From: Duganella levis
Lineage (GTDB): Bacteria > Pseudomonadota > Gammaproteobacteria > Burkholderiales > Burkholderiaceae_D
Assembly: GCF_009857605.1 (NCBI RefSeq)
Contig: NZ_WWCT01000002.1
Span: 310,001 to 374,000 of the forward strand
Length of the DNA stretch: 64,000 nucleotides
Direction of reading: 5' to 3'
Shown: positions 46,728 through 57,738 of the stretch, in pieces
Layout: the number at the start of each line of letters is the position of its first letter
How positions within the stretch are numbered: position 1 is the first letter of the stretch
Notes under the pieces: generated by a model
Seen by the model: only the letters and a program-made list of their open reading frames with translations
What the model was told of the DNA's origin: nothing
Database searches by the model: none
Made by a program: the position numbers and the translations under genes

Positions 46728-49046
46728 ATGGTTGAAATCGAAATAGACGGCAAAAAAGTCGAAGTCCCTGCTGGTAGCATGGTGATGGACGCCGCCAACA
46801 AATTGGGAACCTACATTCCGCACTTCTGCTATCACAAGAAATTGTCGATCGCGGCAAACTGCCGGATGTGCCTCGTCGAAGTGGAAAAGGCGCCCAAGCC
46901 TTTGCCAGCATGCGCAACGCCGGTCTCGGCCGGCATGATTGTGCATTCCCACTCCGACAAGGCCGTCCAGGCACAGAAGTCGGTGATGGAGTTCCTGCTG
47001 ATTAACCACCCGCTGGATTGCCCGATCTGCGATCAGGGCGGCGAGTGCCAGCTGCAAGACTTGGCAGTGGGCTACGGCAAGGGCGAATCGCGCTACGAAG
47101 AAGACAAGCGCGTCGTGACACCGAAAGACGCCGGCCCGCTGGTGTCGATGCAGGAAATGGCCCGTTGCATCCAGTGCACCCGTTGCGTACGTTTCGGCCA
47201 GGAAGTGGCCGGCGTGATGGAGCTGGGCATGATCGGCCGCGGCGAACACTCGGAAATCACCGCGTTCGTCGGCCAGACCGTCAACTCGGAAATGTCCGGC
47301 AATATGATCGACCTGTGCCCGGTAGGCGCACTGACGTCGAAGCCGTTCCGTTACAGCGCCCGTTCGTGGGAACTGTCGCGCCGCAAATCGGTCTCGCCGC
47401 ACGACGGCCTGGGCGCCAACCTGATCGTTCAGGTCAAGGGCGGCAAGGTCAAGCGCGTGCTGCCGCTGGAAAACGACGCCGTCAACGAGTGCTGGATTTC
47501 CGACAAGGACCGCTTCTCGTATGAAGGCCTGGACACCACCGACCGCCTGACTCAGCCGATGCTGAAGCAGGGCGGCGAGTGGAAAGAAGTCGACTGGCAA
47601 ACCGCGCTGGAATACGTGGCGCACGGCCTGAAAAACATCAAGCACGAACACGGCGCCAACGCCATCGCTGCTGTGGCCACGCCGCACTCGACGCTGGAAG
47701 AACTGCACCTGCTGCAAAAAGTCGTGCGCGGCCTGGGTTCAGACAGTGTGGACACCCGTCTGCGTCACAGCGATTTCTCGCTGGACGTGACCCCATGGCT
47801 GGGCATGTCGATCACCGAATTCGGCGCGCTGAACCGCGCCTTCGTGATCGGCTCGTTCCTGCGTAAGGATCACCCGCTGCTGGCCACCCGTCTGCGTACC
47901 GCGATCAAGGGCGGCGCCAAGCTGTCGCTGCTGAGCGCGACCGACGACGACCTGCTGATGAACGTCGCCAACAAACTGATCGTTGCTCCGTCGGAGTGGC
48001 TGTCGGCGCTGTCGCAAGTGGTGGTTGCTGTTGCCAAGGCCAAGGAAGTGGCGGCTCCGGCCGGCTTCGAAGGCGTACAAGCTTCGGACGCTGCCGCCGC
48101 CATCGCTGCTTCGTTGCTGTCGGGCGAGAACAAGGGCGTGTTCCTGGGTAACGCTGCGGCACAACATCCGCAAGCTGGCGCGCTGCACGCTGCCGCCCAA
48201 TGGATCGCGGAACAGACCGGCGCCAAGCTGGGCTACCTGACCGAAGCCGCCAACACCGTCGGCGCCTATGTGGTCAACGCCAACGCCGGCAAAGCGCCAG
48301 TCTTCACCGAAGCCAAATCGGCCTACGTGCTGCTGAACGCCGAGCCAGAACTGGACGCGCACAACCCGCAAGCCGCTATCGCCGCGCTGAACAAGGCCGA
48401 GATGGTCGTAGTACTGTCGGCCTTCAAACACGGTCTGGACTACGCCGACGTGCTGCTGCCGGTATCGCCATTCAGCGAAACCTCGGGCACCTTCGTCAAC
48501 GCCGAAGGCCGCGCGCAAAGCTTCAACGCGACCGTCAAGCCGCTGCTGGAAACCCGTCCAGCCTGGAAAGTGCTGCGCGTACTGGGCAACATCCTGGGCC
48601 TGACCGGCTTCGACTACGACACCTCGGAAGCGGTGCGCAACGAAGTGCTGGGCGCCGATGTGTTCGACGTTTCGGCCAAGCTGAACAACGTATCGAAACT
48701 GCCACTGGCCGCTTCGACCGTTGCTTCGACTGGCCCGGAACGTATCGCCGACGTGCCGATCTACTTCGCCGACGCCGTGGTGCGCCGCGCCGAATCGCTG
48801 CAAAAAATGGCCGACAGCGCCGCGCCGCAAGCGCACCTGTCGAGCGCACTGGCGCAGCAACTGGGCGTGGCCGCTGGCGACAAGGTCAAGGTCACCCAAG
48901 GTTCCGGCAGCGCGATCCTGGTCGCCGCTGTTGACGCCAAACTGCCTGCCAACGCCGTGCGCGTGGCCGCTGCTCACGCATCGACCGCCGCCCTGGGCAG
49001 CATGTTCGGTTCCATTACCGTAGAAAAAGCAGGAGAGGGGAAATAA
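46728..49046 (+). CDS. nuoG: NADH-quinone oxidoreductase subunit G
   Basis: The start is set at [16 protein letters not shown] (46728), as in the family; the frame is open upstream into nuoF. The product has 772 residues. An N-terminal ferredoxin domain carries the N1b ligands ([20 protein letters not shown]), followed by [14 protein letters not shown] and [10 protein letters not shown] cluster motifs. A molybdopterin oxidoreductase-like domain without cofactor follows. The last base overlaps the nuoH start. Confidence 0.98.
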   Translation: MVEIEIDGKKVEVPAGSMVMDAANKLGTYIPHFCYHKKLSIAANCRMCLVEVEKAPKPLPACATPVSAGMIVHSHSDKAVQAQKSVMEFLLINHPLDCPICDQGGECQLQDLAVGYGKGESRYEEDKRVVTPKDAGPLVSMQEMARCIQCTRCVRFGQEVAGVMELGMIGRGEHSEITAFVGQTVNSEMSGNMIDLCPVGALTSKPFRYSARSWELSRRKSVSPHDGLGANLIVQVKGGKVKRVLPLENDAVNECWISDKDRFSYEGLDTTDRLTQPMLKQGGEWKEVDWQTALEYVAHGLKNIKHEHGANAIAAVATPHSTLEELHLLQKVVRGLGSDSVDTRLRHSDFSLDVTPWLGMSITEFGALNRAFVIGSFLRKDHPLLATRLRTAIKGGAKLSLLSATDDDLLMNVANKLIVAPSEWLSALSQVVVAVAKAKEVAAPAGFEGVQASDAAAAIAASLLSGENKGVFLGNAAAQHPQAGALHAAAQWIAEQTGAKLGYLTEAANTVGAYVVNANAGKAPVFTEAKSAYVLLNAEPELDAHNPQAAIAALNKAEMVVVLSAFKHGLDYADVLLPVSPFSETSGTFVNAEGRAQSFNATVKPLLETRPAWKVLRVLGNILGLTGFDYDTSEAVRNEVLGADVFDVSAKLNNVSKLPLAASTVASTGPERIADVPIYFADAVVRRAESLQKMADSAAPQAHLSSALAQQLGVAAGDKVKVTQGSGSAILVAAVDAKLPANAVRVAAAHASTAALGSMFGSITVEKAGEGK

Positions 49047-50131
49047 TGGCTCTGCCTGAATTCGTCACATCGCTTTACACGCTGGGCGAAACCAGCGTGC
49101 TGGCGCCGGTCTGGCCGCTGGTCTGGTCGCTGATCAAAGTCCTGTGCGTGCTGTTGCCGCTGATGGGCCTGGTCGCTTACGCCACCCTGTGGGAACGCAA
49201 GTTCATCGGCTGGATCCAGATCCGCGTCGGTCCTAACCGCGTCGGTCCGCTGGGCCTGTTGCAGCCGATCGCCGATGCGCTGAAACTGCTGTTCAAAGAG
49301 ATCATCACCCCGGCCAAGGCCAACCCTGGCTTGTTCGTGATCGGTCCGATCATGACCATCATGCCGGCGCTGGCTTGCTGGTCGGTGGTGCCGTTCGGTC
49401 CACAGGCGGTGATCGCCAACGTCAACGCCGGCTTGCTGCTGCTGATGGCGATTACCTCGATGGAAGTCTACGGCATCATCATCGCCGGCTGGGCGTCGAA
49501 CTCGAAGTACTCGTTCATGGGCGCGATGCGCGCCTCGGCCCAGATGATTTCCTACGAAATCCCGATGGGCTTCGTACTGGTGGTGGTGCTGATGGTGTCC
49601 GGTTCGCTGAACTTCGGCGACATCGTCGCCGGCCAGCAGAAGGGCATGTTCGTCGAGCACGGCATCAACTTCCTGTCGTGGAACTGGCTGCCACTGCTGC
49701 CGCTGTTCGTGGTGTACCTGACCTCCGGCCTGGCCGAGTGCAACCGTCACCCGTTCGACGTGGTCGAGGGCGAGTCGGAGATCGTTGCCGGTCACATGGT
49801 GGAATACTCGGGTATGGCCTACGCCATGTTCATGCTGGCCGAATACGCCAACATGATCCTGATCGCCACGCTGGGTTCGATCATGTTCCTGGGCGGCTGG
49901 TCCGCACCGTTCGCTGCGCTGGAATTCTGGGGCGGTTTCGGCGGCTTCTTCTGGTTGTTCGCGAAAGCGTTCTTCCTGGTGTCGGTCTTCATCTGGGTAC
50001 GCGGTACTTTCCCACGCTACCGTTACGACCAGATCATGCGTTTGGGCTGGAAAGTGTTCATCCCGCTGACCCTGGTTTACCTGGTGTTCATCGCTGGCTG
50101 GATGCAGACCTCCTGGAATATCTGGAAGTAA
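49046..50131 (+). CDS. nuoH: NADH-quinone oxidoreductase subunit H
   Basis: This 361-residue membrane subunit has eight or nine helices and joins the quinone cavity to the proton pumps. Family segments [31 protein letters not shown] [18 protein letters not shown], and [17 protein letters not shown] are present. Gene spacing to nuoG and nuoI is minimal. Confidence 0.99.
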   Translation: MALPEFVTSLYTLGETSVLAPVWPLVWSLIKVLCVLLPLMGLVAYATLWERKFIGWIQIRVGPNRVGPLGLLQPIADALKLLFKEIITPAKANPGLFVIGPIMTIMPALACWSVVPFGPQAVIANVNAGLLLLMAITSMEVYGIIIAGWASNSKYSFMGAMRASAQMISYEIPMGFVLVVVLMVSGSLNFGDIVAGQQKGMFVEHGINFLSWNWLPLLPLFVVYLTSGLAECNRHPFDVVEGESEIVAGHMVEYSGMAYAMFMLAEYANMILIATLGSIMFLGGWSAPFAALEFWGGFGGFFWLFAKAFFLVSVFIWVRGTFPRYRYDQIMRLGWKVFIPLTLVYLVFIAGWMQTSWNIWK

Positions 50132-50143
50132 GGAATAGAGACT

Positions 50144-50632
50144 ATGGAACGTTTAAAAGACTTTATCGGCAGCTTCATGCTGACCGAGCTGATCAAAGGG
50201 ATGGCGCTGACGGGCAAGTATATGTTCTCGCGCAAGATCACCGTGCAGTACCCGGAAGAGAAGACGCCGATGTCGCCGCGCTTCCGTGGCCTGCACGCGC
50301 TGCGCCGCTACCCGAATGGGGAAGAGCGCTGCATCGCCTGCAAACTGTGTGAAGCAGTGTGCCCGGCGATGGCGATCACCATCGAATCCGAGCAACGTGC
50401 GGACGGCTCGCGCCGGACCACCCGTTACGACATCGACCTGACCAAGTGCATCTTCTGCGGTTTCTGCGAAGAGTCGTGCCCGGTCGATTCGATTGTGGAA
50501 ACGCATGTGCTGGAATACCACGGCGAGAAACGCGGCGATCTGTACTACACGAAAGAGATGCTGCTGGCCGTAGGCGATCGTTACGAAGACGATATCGCCG
50601 CAGCCCGCGCAGCGGACGCTCCTTATCGCTGA
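50144..50632 (+). CDS. nuoI: NADH-quinone oxidoreductase subunit I
   Basis: The product has 162 residues. It is an 8-Fe ferredoxin subunit with two CxxCxxCxxxCP motifs, [12 protein letters not shown] and [12 protein letters not shown], holding clusters N6a and N6b. An N-terminal amphipathic region contacts the membrane arm. A hairpin-containing 74-base gap follows, the longest inside the operon. Confidence 0.99.
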   Translation: MERLKDFIGSFMLTELIKGMALTGKYMFSRKITVQYPEEKTPMSPRFRGLHALRRYPNGEERCIACKLCEAVCPAMAITIESEQRADGSRRTTRYDIDLTKCIFCGFCEESCPVDSIVETHVLEYHGEKRGDLYYTKEMLLAVGDRYEDDIAAARAADAPYR

Positions 50633-50637
50633 CCCAA

Positions 50638-50663
50638 GCGGGCCGAACTTCGGTGAGGCCCGC
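50638..50663 (+). other. Hairpin between nuoI and nuoJ
   Basis: A perfect 7-bp GC stem, GCGGGCC / GGCCCGC (50638-50644, 50657-50663), with a 12-base loop and no T-run. It lies just after the nuoI stop. It may protect the upstream transcript or lower expression of the membrane-arm genes. Confidence 0.6.
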
Positions 50664-50706
50664 GTTAGCGATCTGATCAATAAACTGTACGTCTCTTGGG
50701 TTAGTT

Positions 50707-51348
50707 ATGGAATTTAAAACTGCTTTGTTCTACGTCTTCGCAGCCATCATGATTTTGGCTGCGACGCGCGTTATCACGGCCCGCAATCCGGTGCACGCGG
50801 CACTGTTCCTGGTGCTGGCGTTCTTCAACGCCGCCGGCATCTGGATGCTGCTGGAAGCCGAGTTCCTGGCGATTGTGCTGGTGCTGGTCTACGTCGGCGC
50901 CGTCATGGTGCTGTTCCTGTTCGTGGTGATGATGCTGGACATCGACACCGAAAAGCTGCGCGAGAACTTCTGGGGTTACCTGCCGGTCGCTTCCTTCGTC
51001 GGCGTGATCATCGTGCTGGAAATGGCTGCCGTGCTGTGGCGCTCGTTCCTGTCGTTCGACCCGCGTCCTGCGGCTGGCGCCAATATCGGCGGCACCAAGG
51101 AGCTGGGCCTGCTGATCTACACCAAATACATCTATGGCTTTGAAATCGCCGCCGTGGTCCTGCTGGTGGCGATCATCGCCGCCGTGGCACTGACCCTGCG
51201 CAAGCGCAAAGACACCAAACACTTCGACCCAGCCGACGCCGTCCGCGTCAAGCGCAATGACCGCCTGAAGATCGTCAAGATCGCGCCGGTCAGCGCGCGC
51301 GCAGCAGGCGCGGCTGGAGTTGATTCGGAAGTTAAGGAGGCACCATGA
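50707..51348 (+). CDS. nuoJ: NADH-quinone oxidoreductase subunit J
   Basis: The product has 213 residues and five membrane helices with the conserved [20 protein letters not shown] in the third. It ends with a charged cytoplasmic tail. The stop overlaps nuoK by 4 bases. Confidence 0.98.
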   Translation: MEFKTALFYVFAAIMILAATRVITARNPVHAALFLVLAFFNAAGIWMLLEAEFLAIVLVLVYVGAVMVLFLFVVMMLDIDTEKLRENFWGYLPVASFVGVIIVLEMAAVLWRSFLSFDPRPAAGANIGGTKELGLLIYTKYIYGFEIAAVVLLVAIIAAVALTLRKRKDTKHFDPADAVRVKRNDRLKIVKIAPVSARAAGAAGVDSEVKEAP

Positions 51349-51653
51349 CTTTATCCCTGGCTCACTACCTCGTCCTGGGCGCGATCCTGTTCGCGATCTC
51401 GATCGTGGGTATTTTCCTGAACCGCAAGAACATCATCATTATCCTGATGGCCATCGAACTGATGCTGCTGGCAGTGAATATGAATTTCATCGCGTTCTCG
51501 CATTACCTCGGTGATGCGGCAGGTCAGATCTTTGTCTTCTTCATTTTGACCGTTGCGGCCGCCGAATCGGCAATTGGCCTCGCGATCCTGGTGGTGCTGT
51601 TCCGTAATCTGGACACCATCAACGTCGAAGACCTGGACAGCCTCAAGGGCTAA
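51345..51653 (+). CDS. nuoK: NADH-quinone oxidoreductase subunit K
   Basis: This 102-residue protein has three membrane helices. The buried glutamates of the proton path are visible in [14 protein letters not shown] and [14 protein letters not shown]. The length is standard. Confidence 0.99.
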   Translation: MTLSLAHYLVLGAILFAISIVGIFLNRKNIIIILMAIELMLLAVNMNFIAFSHYLGDAAGQIFVFFILTVAAAESAIGLAILVVLFRNLDTINVEDLDSLKG

Positions 51654-51689
51654 TTTTAACCTCACGAAAAATAACGATTAAGGTTCATC

Positions 51690-53777
51690 ATGGCGGTTAC
51701 TCTTAACCCTAATCTCCTGCTGGTCGTACCACTGGCGCCCCTCGCGGGCGCGGCGGTGGCGGGCTTGTTGGGAACGAAATTCTTCGGCAACGTGGTCGGT
51801 CGCAAGACCTCGACCGCGGCGACCATCCTGGGCGTGCTGGTGGCATTCATCATTTCGGCGATGACGCTGAACGACGTGCTCAACGGCGCAACCTTCAACG
51901 GCACCATCTACAACTGGATGACCGTGGCCGGCATGAAAATGGAAGTCGGCTTCCAGATCGACTCGCTGTCGGCGATGATGATGTGCGTGGTGACCTTTGT
52001 GTCGCTGATGGTGCACATCTACACCATCGGCTACATGGCGGAAGACGAAGGCTACAACCGCTTCTTCTCGTACATCTCGCTGTTCACCTTCTCCATGCTG
52101 ATGCTGGTGATGTCGAACAACTTCCTGCAACTGTTCTTCGGCTGGGAAGCCGTGGGCCTGGTGTCGTACCTGCTGATCGGCTTCTGGTACACCCGTCCGA
52201 CCGCGATCTTCGCCAACATGAAGGCCTTCCTGGTCAACCGTGTGGGTGACTTCGGCTTCATCCTGGGTATCGGCCTGCTGCTGGCCTACGGTGGTTCGAT
52301 GAACTACCAGGACGTGTTCGCCAAGCGCGAAGCGCTGGCTCTGCTGACTCTGCCAGGCACCGACTGGATGCTGCTGACCGTCGCCTGTATCTGCCTGTTC
52401 ATCGGCGCGATGGGTAAATCGGCGCAGTTCCCGCTGCACGTCTGGCTGCCAGACTCGATGGAAGGTCCAACCCCGATTTCCGCACTGATCCACGCGGCAA
52501 CCATGGTTACCGCCGGCATCTTCATGGTGTCGCGCATGTCGCCGCTGTTCGAGCTGTCGGACACTGCACTGAGCTTCATCCTGGTGATCGGTTCGATTAC
52601 CGCGCTGTTCATGGGCTTCCTGGGCATCATCCAGAACGACATCAAGCGCGTGGTGGCTTACTCGACGCTGTCGCAGCTGGGCTACATGACCGTTGCGCTG
52701 GGTTCGTCGGCTTACTCGGTGGCCGTATTCCACCTGATGACCCACGCCTTCTTCAAGGCACTGCTGTTCCTGGGCGCCGGTTCGGTCATCATCGGCATGC
52801 ACCACGACCAGGACATCCGCAACATGGGCGGCCTGCGTAAATACATGCCGATCACCTGGATCACTTCGCTGCTGGGTTCGCTGGCTCTGATCGGTACGCC
52901 GTTCTTCTCGGGCTTCTACTCGAAAGACTCGATCATCGAAGCAGTGGGCGAGACCCATATCTGGGGCGCCGGCTTCGCACAGTTCGCCGTACTGGCGGGC
53001 GTGTTCGTGACCGCGTTCTACTCGTTCCGTATGTACTTCCTGGTGTTCCACGGTAAAGAGCGTTTCGGCCAGGCCCACGCGCATGGTCATGACGACCACC
53101 ATGCCGCCGCGCACGACGACCACGCTCACGATTCCGACGCGCACCATGAGGAAGAGGAAGACGACCACGCTCACCACGGTCTGGCCCCAGGTCAGAAACC
53201 GCATGAGTCGCCATTCGTGGTCTGGTTCCCGCTGGTCATGCTGGCCATCCCATCGGTCATCATCGGCGCGCTGACCATCGGCCCGATGCTGTTCGGCGAC
53301 TTCTTCAAAGGCGTGATCTTCATCGGTGAAAACCACAAGGCGATGGAACTGCTGGGCGAGGAATACCACGGCCCAGTGGCCATGGCGATCCACTCCCTGA
53401 CCTCGCTGCCGCTGTGGCTGGCGATCGCCGGCGTGGCCGCTTCGTACTACTGCTACATGATCAATCCACGCGTACCGGCATGGTTCTTCGCCAAGTTCAA
53501 GGCAGTGCACACGCTGCTGGACAACAAGTACTACCTGGATAAATTCAACCAGGTGGTGTTTGCAGGCGGCGCCCGTCTGCTGGGCGAAGGCCTGTGGAAC
53601 TTCGGCGACAAGAAACTGATCGACGGCCTGCTGGTCAACGGCAGCGCCAAAGTAGTTGGCTGGTTCTCGACGCTGACCCGCCTGGCGCAGACTGGTTACA
53701 TCTACCACTATGCGTTCGTCATGATCCTCGGCATTCTGGGGTTCCTGGTCTACTTCCTGCCGTTTTGGCACGCTTAA
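51690..53777 (+). CDS. nuoL: NADH-quinone oxidoreductase subunit L
   Basis: This 695-residue antiporter-like proton pump is at the far end of the membrane arm. Core motifs are present (FFGWEAVGLVSYLLIGFW, MGKSAQFPLHVWLPDSMEGP, ALIHAATMVTAGIF). Between about residues 460 and 505 there is a strongly His/Asp/Glu-rich hydrophilic insert (HAHGHDDHHAAAHDDHAH and more), placed between membrane segments. The long lateral helix expected at the C-terminus follows. Confidence 0.99.
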   Translation: MAVTLNPNLLLVVPLAPLAGAAVAGLLGTKFFGNVVGRKTSTAATILGVLVAFIISAMTLNDVLNGATFNGTIYNWMTVAGMKMEVGFQIDSLSAMMMCVVTFVSLMVHIYTIGYMAEDEGYNRFFSYISLFTFSMLMLVMSNNFLQLFFGWEAVGLVSYLLIGFWYTRPTAIFANMKAFLVNRVGDFGFILGIGLLLAYGGSMNYQDVFAKREALALLTLPGTDWMLLTVACICLFIGAMGKSAQFPLHVWLPDSMEGPTPISALIHAATMVTAGIFMVSRMSPLFELSDTALSFILVIGSITALFMGFLGIIQNDIKRVVAYSTLSQLGYMTVALGSSAYSVAVFHLMTHAFFKALLFLGAGSVIIGMHHDQDIRNMGGLRKYMPITWITSLLGSLALIGTPFFSGFYSKDSIIEAVGETHIWGAGFAQFAVLAGVFVTAFYSFRMYFLVFHGKERFGQAHAHGHDDHHAAAHDDHAHDSDAHHEEEEDDHAHHGLAPGQKPHESPFVVWFPLVMLAIPSVIIGALTIGPMLFGDFFKGVIFIGENHKAMELLGEEYHGPVAMAIHSLTSLPLWLAIAGVAASYYCYMINPRVPAWFFAKFKAVHTLLDNKYYLDKFNQVVFAGGARLLGEGLWNFGDKKLIDGLLVNGSAKVVGWFSTLTRLAQTGYIYHYAFVMILGILGFLVYFLPFWHA

Positions 53778-53808
53778 TTAGCTGATACGCAAAGAGATAA
53801 CGATAACC

Positions 53809-55320
53809 ATGATGCAGCAAACCATATCTACTCTACCTCCGTACCTGAGCCTGGCGATCTGGCTCCCGATTATCTTCGGCCTGATCGTCCTGGCAGTAGG
53901 GCGCGACAGCAACGCCGGCTTTACCCGCGTGCTGACGCTGATCGCGTCCATCGTCAGCTTCGGCGCGACGATTCCGCTGGTCACGCACTTTGACAACGCC
54001 GCGCACGGCATGCAGTTCGTCGAGAAATCGGCGTGGATCGAACGCTTCAACATCTTCTACTCGCTGGGCATCGACGGCCTGTCGCTGTGGTTCGTGCCGC
54101 TGACCGCCTTCATCACCATCATCGTGGTGATCTCGGCCTGGCAAGTGATCCAGAAACGCGTGGCCCAGTACATGGGCGCGTTCCTGATCCTGTCCGGCCT
54201 GATGATCGGCGTGTTCTGCGCCATGGACGGCCTGCTGTTCTACTTCTTCTTCGAAGCGACCCTGATCCCGATGTACATCATCATCGGTATCTGGGGCGGC
54301 GACAACCGCGTCTACGCCTCGTTCAAGTTCTTCCTGTACACCTTCTTCGGTTCGCTGCTGACGCTGGTTGCCATCATCTACCTGTACAAAGTATCGGGTA
54401 GCTGGGACATCCTGTACTGGCACAAAACGCCGCTGACGATGACCGAGCAGGTGGCCATCTTCTTCGCCTTCTTCATGGCGTTCGCCGTCAAAGTGCCGAT
54501 GTTCCCGGTCCACACCTGGCTGCCGGACGTCCACGTGGAAGCGCCAACCGGCGGTTCCGCCGTGCTGGCCGCGATCATGCTGAAACTGGGCGCGTACGGC
54601 TTCATCCGCTTCTCGCTGCCGATCACCCCGGACGCATCGCACTACCTGTCGGGCTTTGTCATCACCCTGTCGCTGATCGCCGTGATCTACGTCGGCCTGG
54701 TGGCGCTGGTACAGAAAGACATGAAAAAGCTGGTCGCCTACTCGTCGATCGCGCACATGGGCTTTGTCACCCTGGGCTTCTTCGTCTTCAACGCCATGGC
54801 CACCCAGGGCGCCATCATGCAAATGATCTCGCACGGCTTCGTGTCGGCCGCGATGTTCCTGTGCATCGGCGTACTGTACGACCAGGCGCACTCGCGCCAG
54901 ATCGCCGACTACGGTGGTGTGGTCAACAAGATGCCGCGTTTCGCCGCCTTCTTTATCCTGTTCTCGATGGCCAACTGCGGCCTGCCAGCGACCTCCGGTT
55001 TCGTCGGCGAGTTCATGGTGATCCTGGGCGCTACCCAGTACAACTTCTGGATCGGCCTGCTGGCAGCCACCGCGCTGATCTTCGGCGCAGCGTACTCGCT
55101 GTGGATGGCGAAGCGCGTCATCTTCGGCAAAGTGGCCAACCACCACGTCGCCGAGCTGGTTGATCTGAATGGCCGTGAATTCCTGATGCTGGGCATTCTG
55201 GCAGTCTGCGTGCTGGCCATGGGCCTGTACCCAGCCCCATTCACCGACACCATGCAAACCTCGGTTGCGGACCTGCTGGCACACGTTGCACAGAGCAAGC
55301 TGCCGTTCCCGGCGCATTAA
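53809..55320 (+). CDS. nuoM: NADH-quinone oxidoreductase subunit M
   Basis: This 503-residue antiporter-like subunit has about 14 helices. Signature segments are LLFYFFFEATLIPMYIIIGI and VKVPMFPVHTWLPDVHVEAP, with the pumping lysine and glutamate in their usual places. It lies between nuoL and nuoN with short gaps (31 and 21 bases). Confidence 0.99.
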   Translation: MMQQTISTLPPYLSLAIWLPIIFGLIVLAVGRDSNAGFTRVLTLIASIVSFGATIPLVTHFDNAAHGMQFVEKSAWIERFNIFYSLGIDGLSLWFVPLTAFITIIVVISAWQVIQKRVAQYMGAFLILSGLMIGVFCAMDGLLFYFFFEATLIPMYIIIGIWGGDNRVYASFKFFLYTFFGSLLTLVAIIYLYKVSGSWDILYWHKTPLTMTEQVAIFFAFFMAFAVKVPMFPVHTWLPDVHVEAPTGGSAVLAAIMLKLGAYGFIRFSLPITPDASHYLSGFVITLSLIAVIYVGLVALVQKDMKKLVAYSSIAHMGFVTLGFFVFNAMATQGAIMQMISHGFVSAAMFLCIGVLYDQAHSRQIADYGGVVNKMPRFAAFFILFSMANCGLPATSGFVGEFMVILGATQYNFWIGLLAATALIFGAAYSLWMAKRVIFGKVANHHVAELVDLNGREFLMLGILAVCVLAMGLYPAPFTDTMQTSVADLLAHVAQSKLPFPAH

Positions 55321-55341
55321 GAAGAAAACGGAAACGCATAA

Positions 55342-56847
55342 ATGACTACACCTATTCCACAAGAGGCCGTGAACCTGGTCCCGGCCTACGCCGAGATCGC
55401 GTTATTGATCGGCGCCTCGGCGATCCTGCTGATCGATATGTTCCTGACCAAGGCGCAGCGTTCGTTCACCTACGCGCTGTCGCTGCTGATGCTGGTGGTC
55501 CTGGCCGGCATCAGCTACCACGACTACGCCGCCGGCACGACGACCTATACCTTCCACGGTATGTTCGTCTCCGATCCGATGGCCAACCTGCTGAAACTGT
55601 TCACCTACCTGACCGTGGGCATGACGCTGGTGTATTCGCGCCAGTACGCGGCCGACCGCGACATGCTGAGCGGTAACCTGGGCGGCGAGTTCTACGTGCT
55701 GGCGCTGTTCGCCATGATGGGCCAGATGGTGATGATCTCGGGTTCCAACCTGCTGTCGATCTACCTGGGCGTGGAACTGATGTCGCTGTCGCTGTACGCA
55801 CTGGTGGCGATCCGTCGCGACAACGTGCGCGCTACCGAAGCGGCGATGAAATACTTCGTGCTGGGCGCGCTGGCGTCGGGCTTCCTGCTGTACGGTATGT
55901 CGATGCTGTACGGCGCGACCGGCACCCTGGACATCGCCCAGATCTCGGCGGCGGCAGCCAGCGGCACCATCAACAAGACCATCCTGATCTTCGGCCTGGT
56001 GTTCCTGGTAGCCGGCCTGGCGTTCAAACTGGGCGCCGTGCCATTCCATATGTGGGTACCGGACGTCTACGACGGTTCGCCAACCGCCGTGACCCTGCTG
56101 CTGGGCGGCGCACCGAAAATCGCCACCTTCGCGATCTGCATCCGCCTGCTGGTGGAAGGCCTGATGCCAATGGCATTCGACTGGCAGCAAATGCTGCTGG
56201 TGCTGGCCGTGCTGTCGCTGGCCATCGGTAACCTGACCGCGATCGCCCAGACCAACATCAAGCGTATGCTGGCGTACTCGACCATCGCGCAAATCGGCTT
56301 CGTGCTGCTGGGCCTGCTGTCGGGCGTGGCGGGCACCACCGACGTGAGCGGCCGCGACGCTGCCTACAGCGCCTCGATGTACTACGTGATCACCTACGTG
56401 CTGACCACGGTCGGTACCTTCGGCACGCTGATGCTGGCGTCGCGCGCAGGCTTCGACGCCGACAACCTGGCCGACTTCAAGGGCCTGAGCAAGCGTAACG
56501 GCTGGTTCGCGCTGGTGATGACCATCCTGCTGTTCTCGCTGGCCGGCGTGCCACCGATGATGGGCTTTGCCGCCAAGTTCGCCGTTCTGAACTCGGTGCT
56601 GGCCACCGGCCAACTGTGGCTGACCATCTTCGCCGTGATGTTCTCGCTGATCGGTGCGTTCTACTACCTGCGCGTCATCAAGACCATGTGGTTTGACGAG
56701 CCGGTCGATACCGCGCCGATCGTCGCCCCGTTCGACATGAAGCTGGTACTGAGCATCAACGGCCTGGCCGTTGTGGCGCTGGGCATCATGCCAGAAGGCA
56801 TGCTGAAAGCCTGCCTGGCCGCCATCAAAGCGACCCTCGCGACCTGA
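55342..56847 (+). CDS. nuoN: NADH-quinone oxidoreductase subunit N
   Basis: This 501-residue antiporter-like subunit is next to NuoK in the complex. YLGVELMSLSLYALVAIRR, FKLGAVPFHMWVPDVYDGSP and LAGVPPMMGFAAKF are clear family motifs. Its stop (TGA) overlaps the start of the DUF2818 gene, so the small protein is part of the same transcript. Confidence 0.99.
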   Translation: MTTPIPQEAVNLVPAYAEIALLIGASAILLIDMFLTKAQRSFTYALSLLMLVVLAGISYHDYAAGTTTYTFHGMFVSDPMANLLKLFTYLTVGMTLVYSRQYAADRDMLSGNLGGEFYVLALFAMMGQMVMISGSNLLSIYLGVELMSLSLYALVAIRRDNVRATEAAMKYFVLGALASGFLLYGMSMLYGATGTLDIAQISAAAASGTINKTILIFGLVFLVAGLAFKLGAVPFHMWVPDVYDGSPTAVTLLLGGAPKIATFAICIRLLVEGLMPMAFDWQQMLLVLAVLSLAIGNLTAIAQTNIKRMLAYSTIAQIGFVLLGLLSGVAGTTDVSGRDAAYSASMYYVITYVLTTVGTFGTLMLASRAGFDADNLADFKGLSKRNGWFALVMTILLFSLAGVPPMMGFAAKFAVLNSVLATGQLWLTIFAVMFSLIGAFYYLRVIKTMWFDEPVDTAPIVAPFDMKLVLSINGLAVVALGIMPEGMLKACLAAIKATLAT

Positions 56848-57152
56848 TGGATACCTCCACCGCCGGCTGGTTGGTGATCGCGGTTGCACTCGCGGCCGCC
56901 AACCTGCCGTTCTTCAACGACCGCCTGTTCGCCGTGGTCGGCGCCAAATGGCAGCGCAAGCCGCTGGTCATCCGGCTGCTGGAAATGACGGCGCTGTACA
57001 TGGTGGTTGGCTTTATTGGCTTCGCCCTCGAAGCCAATATCGGCGTCCGCTTCCCGCAGACGTGGGAGTTCTACGCGATCTCCGGCTGCCTGTTTGTCGT
57101 TCTCGGTTTTCCGGGATTCATCGTCCGTTACCTGCGCAAGCCTCACGGCTGA
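56847..57152 (+). CDS. DUF2818 small membrane protein, complex I operon companion
   Basis: This 101-residue protein has three predicted membrane segments (WLVIAVALAAANLPFF, LLEMTALYMVVGFIGF, GCLFVVLGFPGFIVRYL). Homologues regularly follow nuoN in betaproteobacteria and carry the DUF2818 label. The start codon overlaps the nuoN stop, suggesting a role in complex I assembly or as an accessory subunit; this has not been shown as far as I know. Confidence 0.88.
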   Translation: MDTSTAGWLVIAVALAAANLPFFNDRLFAVVGAKWQRKPLVIRLLEMTALYMVVGFIGFALEANIGVRFPQTWEFYAISGCLFVVLGFPGFIVRYLRKPHG

Positions 57153-57186
57153 TACACTATCGTTCTCATACGATCGTGGAGCAGGG

Positions 57187-57738
57187 ATGGACAACCTCAA
57201 AGAAACGCGCATCGACGGTGAACTGGTCTACAACGGCCATTTCCTGAAGGTGCAGCGCGACATCATAGAACTCCCCAACGGCAAGCGCACCAAGCGCGAA
57301 TACATCCTGCACCCCGGTGCAGTGGTGATTCTGCCGCTGCTGGACGACGGCACGGTGCTGATGGAGCGCCAATATCGCTACCCATTGCATGACGTCTTCA
57401 TCGAATTCCCGGCCGGGAAAATCGACAAGGGTGAAGACCCGCTGGTCGCCGCCAAGCGCGAGCTGGAAGAAGAAACCGGCTACACCGGCGGCGAATGGCA
57501 GTTCGTCAGCAAGATCCACAACGCCATTGCCTACTCCGACGAGTACCTGGACCTGTACTTGGCGCGCGGCCTGAAAGCCGGTCCGGCCAAACTGGATGAA
57601 GGCGAATTCCTCGAAACCTTCACCGCCAGCATCGACGAACTGCTGCAATGGGTCCGCGAAGGCAAGATCACCGACGTCAAAACCGTGATCGGCATCTTCT
57701 GGCTGGACAAGCTGCGCGCGGGCGACTGGAAGCTATGA
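57187..57738 (+). CDS. NUDIX hydrolase, ADP-ribose pyrophosphatase type
   Basis: The start at MDNLKETRIDGELVYNG (GGAG upstream) gives 183 residues. The Nudix box is complete: G-KIDKG-E-DPLVAAK-RELEEETGY (residues about 78-100). A preceding HPGAVVILPLLDDGTV and the RQYRYP segment are typical of ADP-ribose diphosphatases (NudF-like). It would cleave ADP-ribose or related nucleotide sugars in the cytoplasm. It overlaps the next gene by 4 bases. Confidence 0.92.
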   Translation: MDNLKETRIDGELVYNGHFLKVQRDIIELPNGKRTKREYILHPGAVVILPLLDDGTVLMERQYRYPLHDVFIEFPAGKIDKGEDPLVAAKRELEEETGYTGGEWQFVSKIHNAIAYSDEYLDLYLARGLKAGPAKLDEGEFLETFTASIDELLQWVREGKITDVKTVIGIFWLDKLRAGDWKL

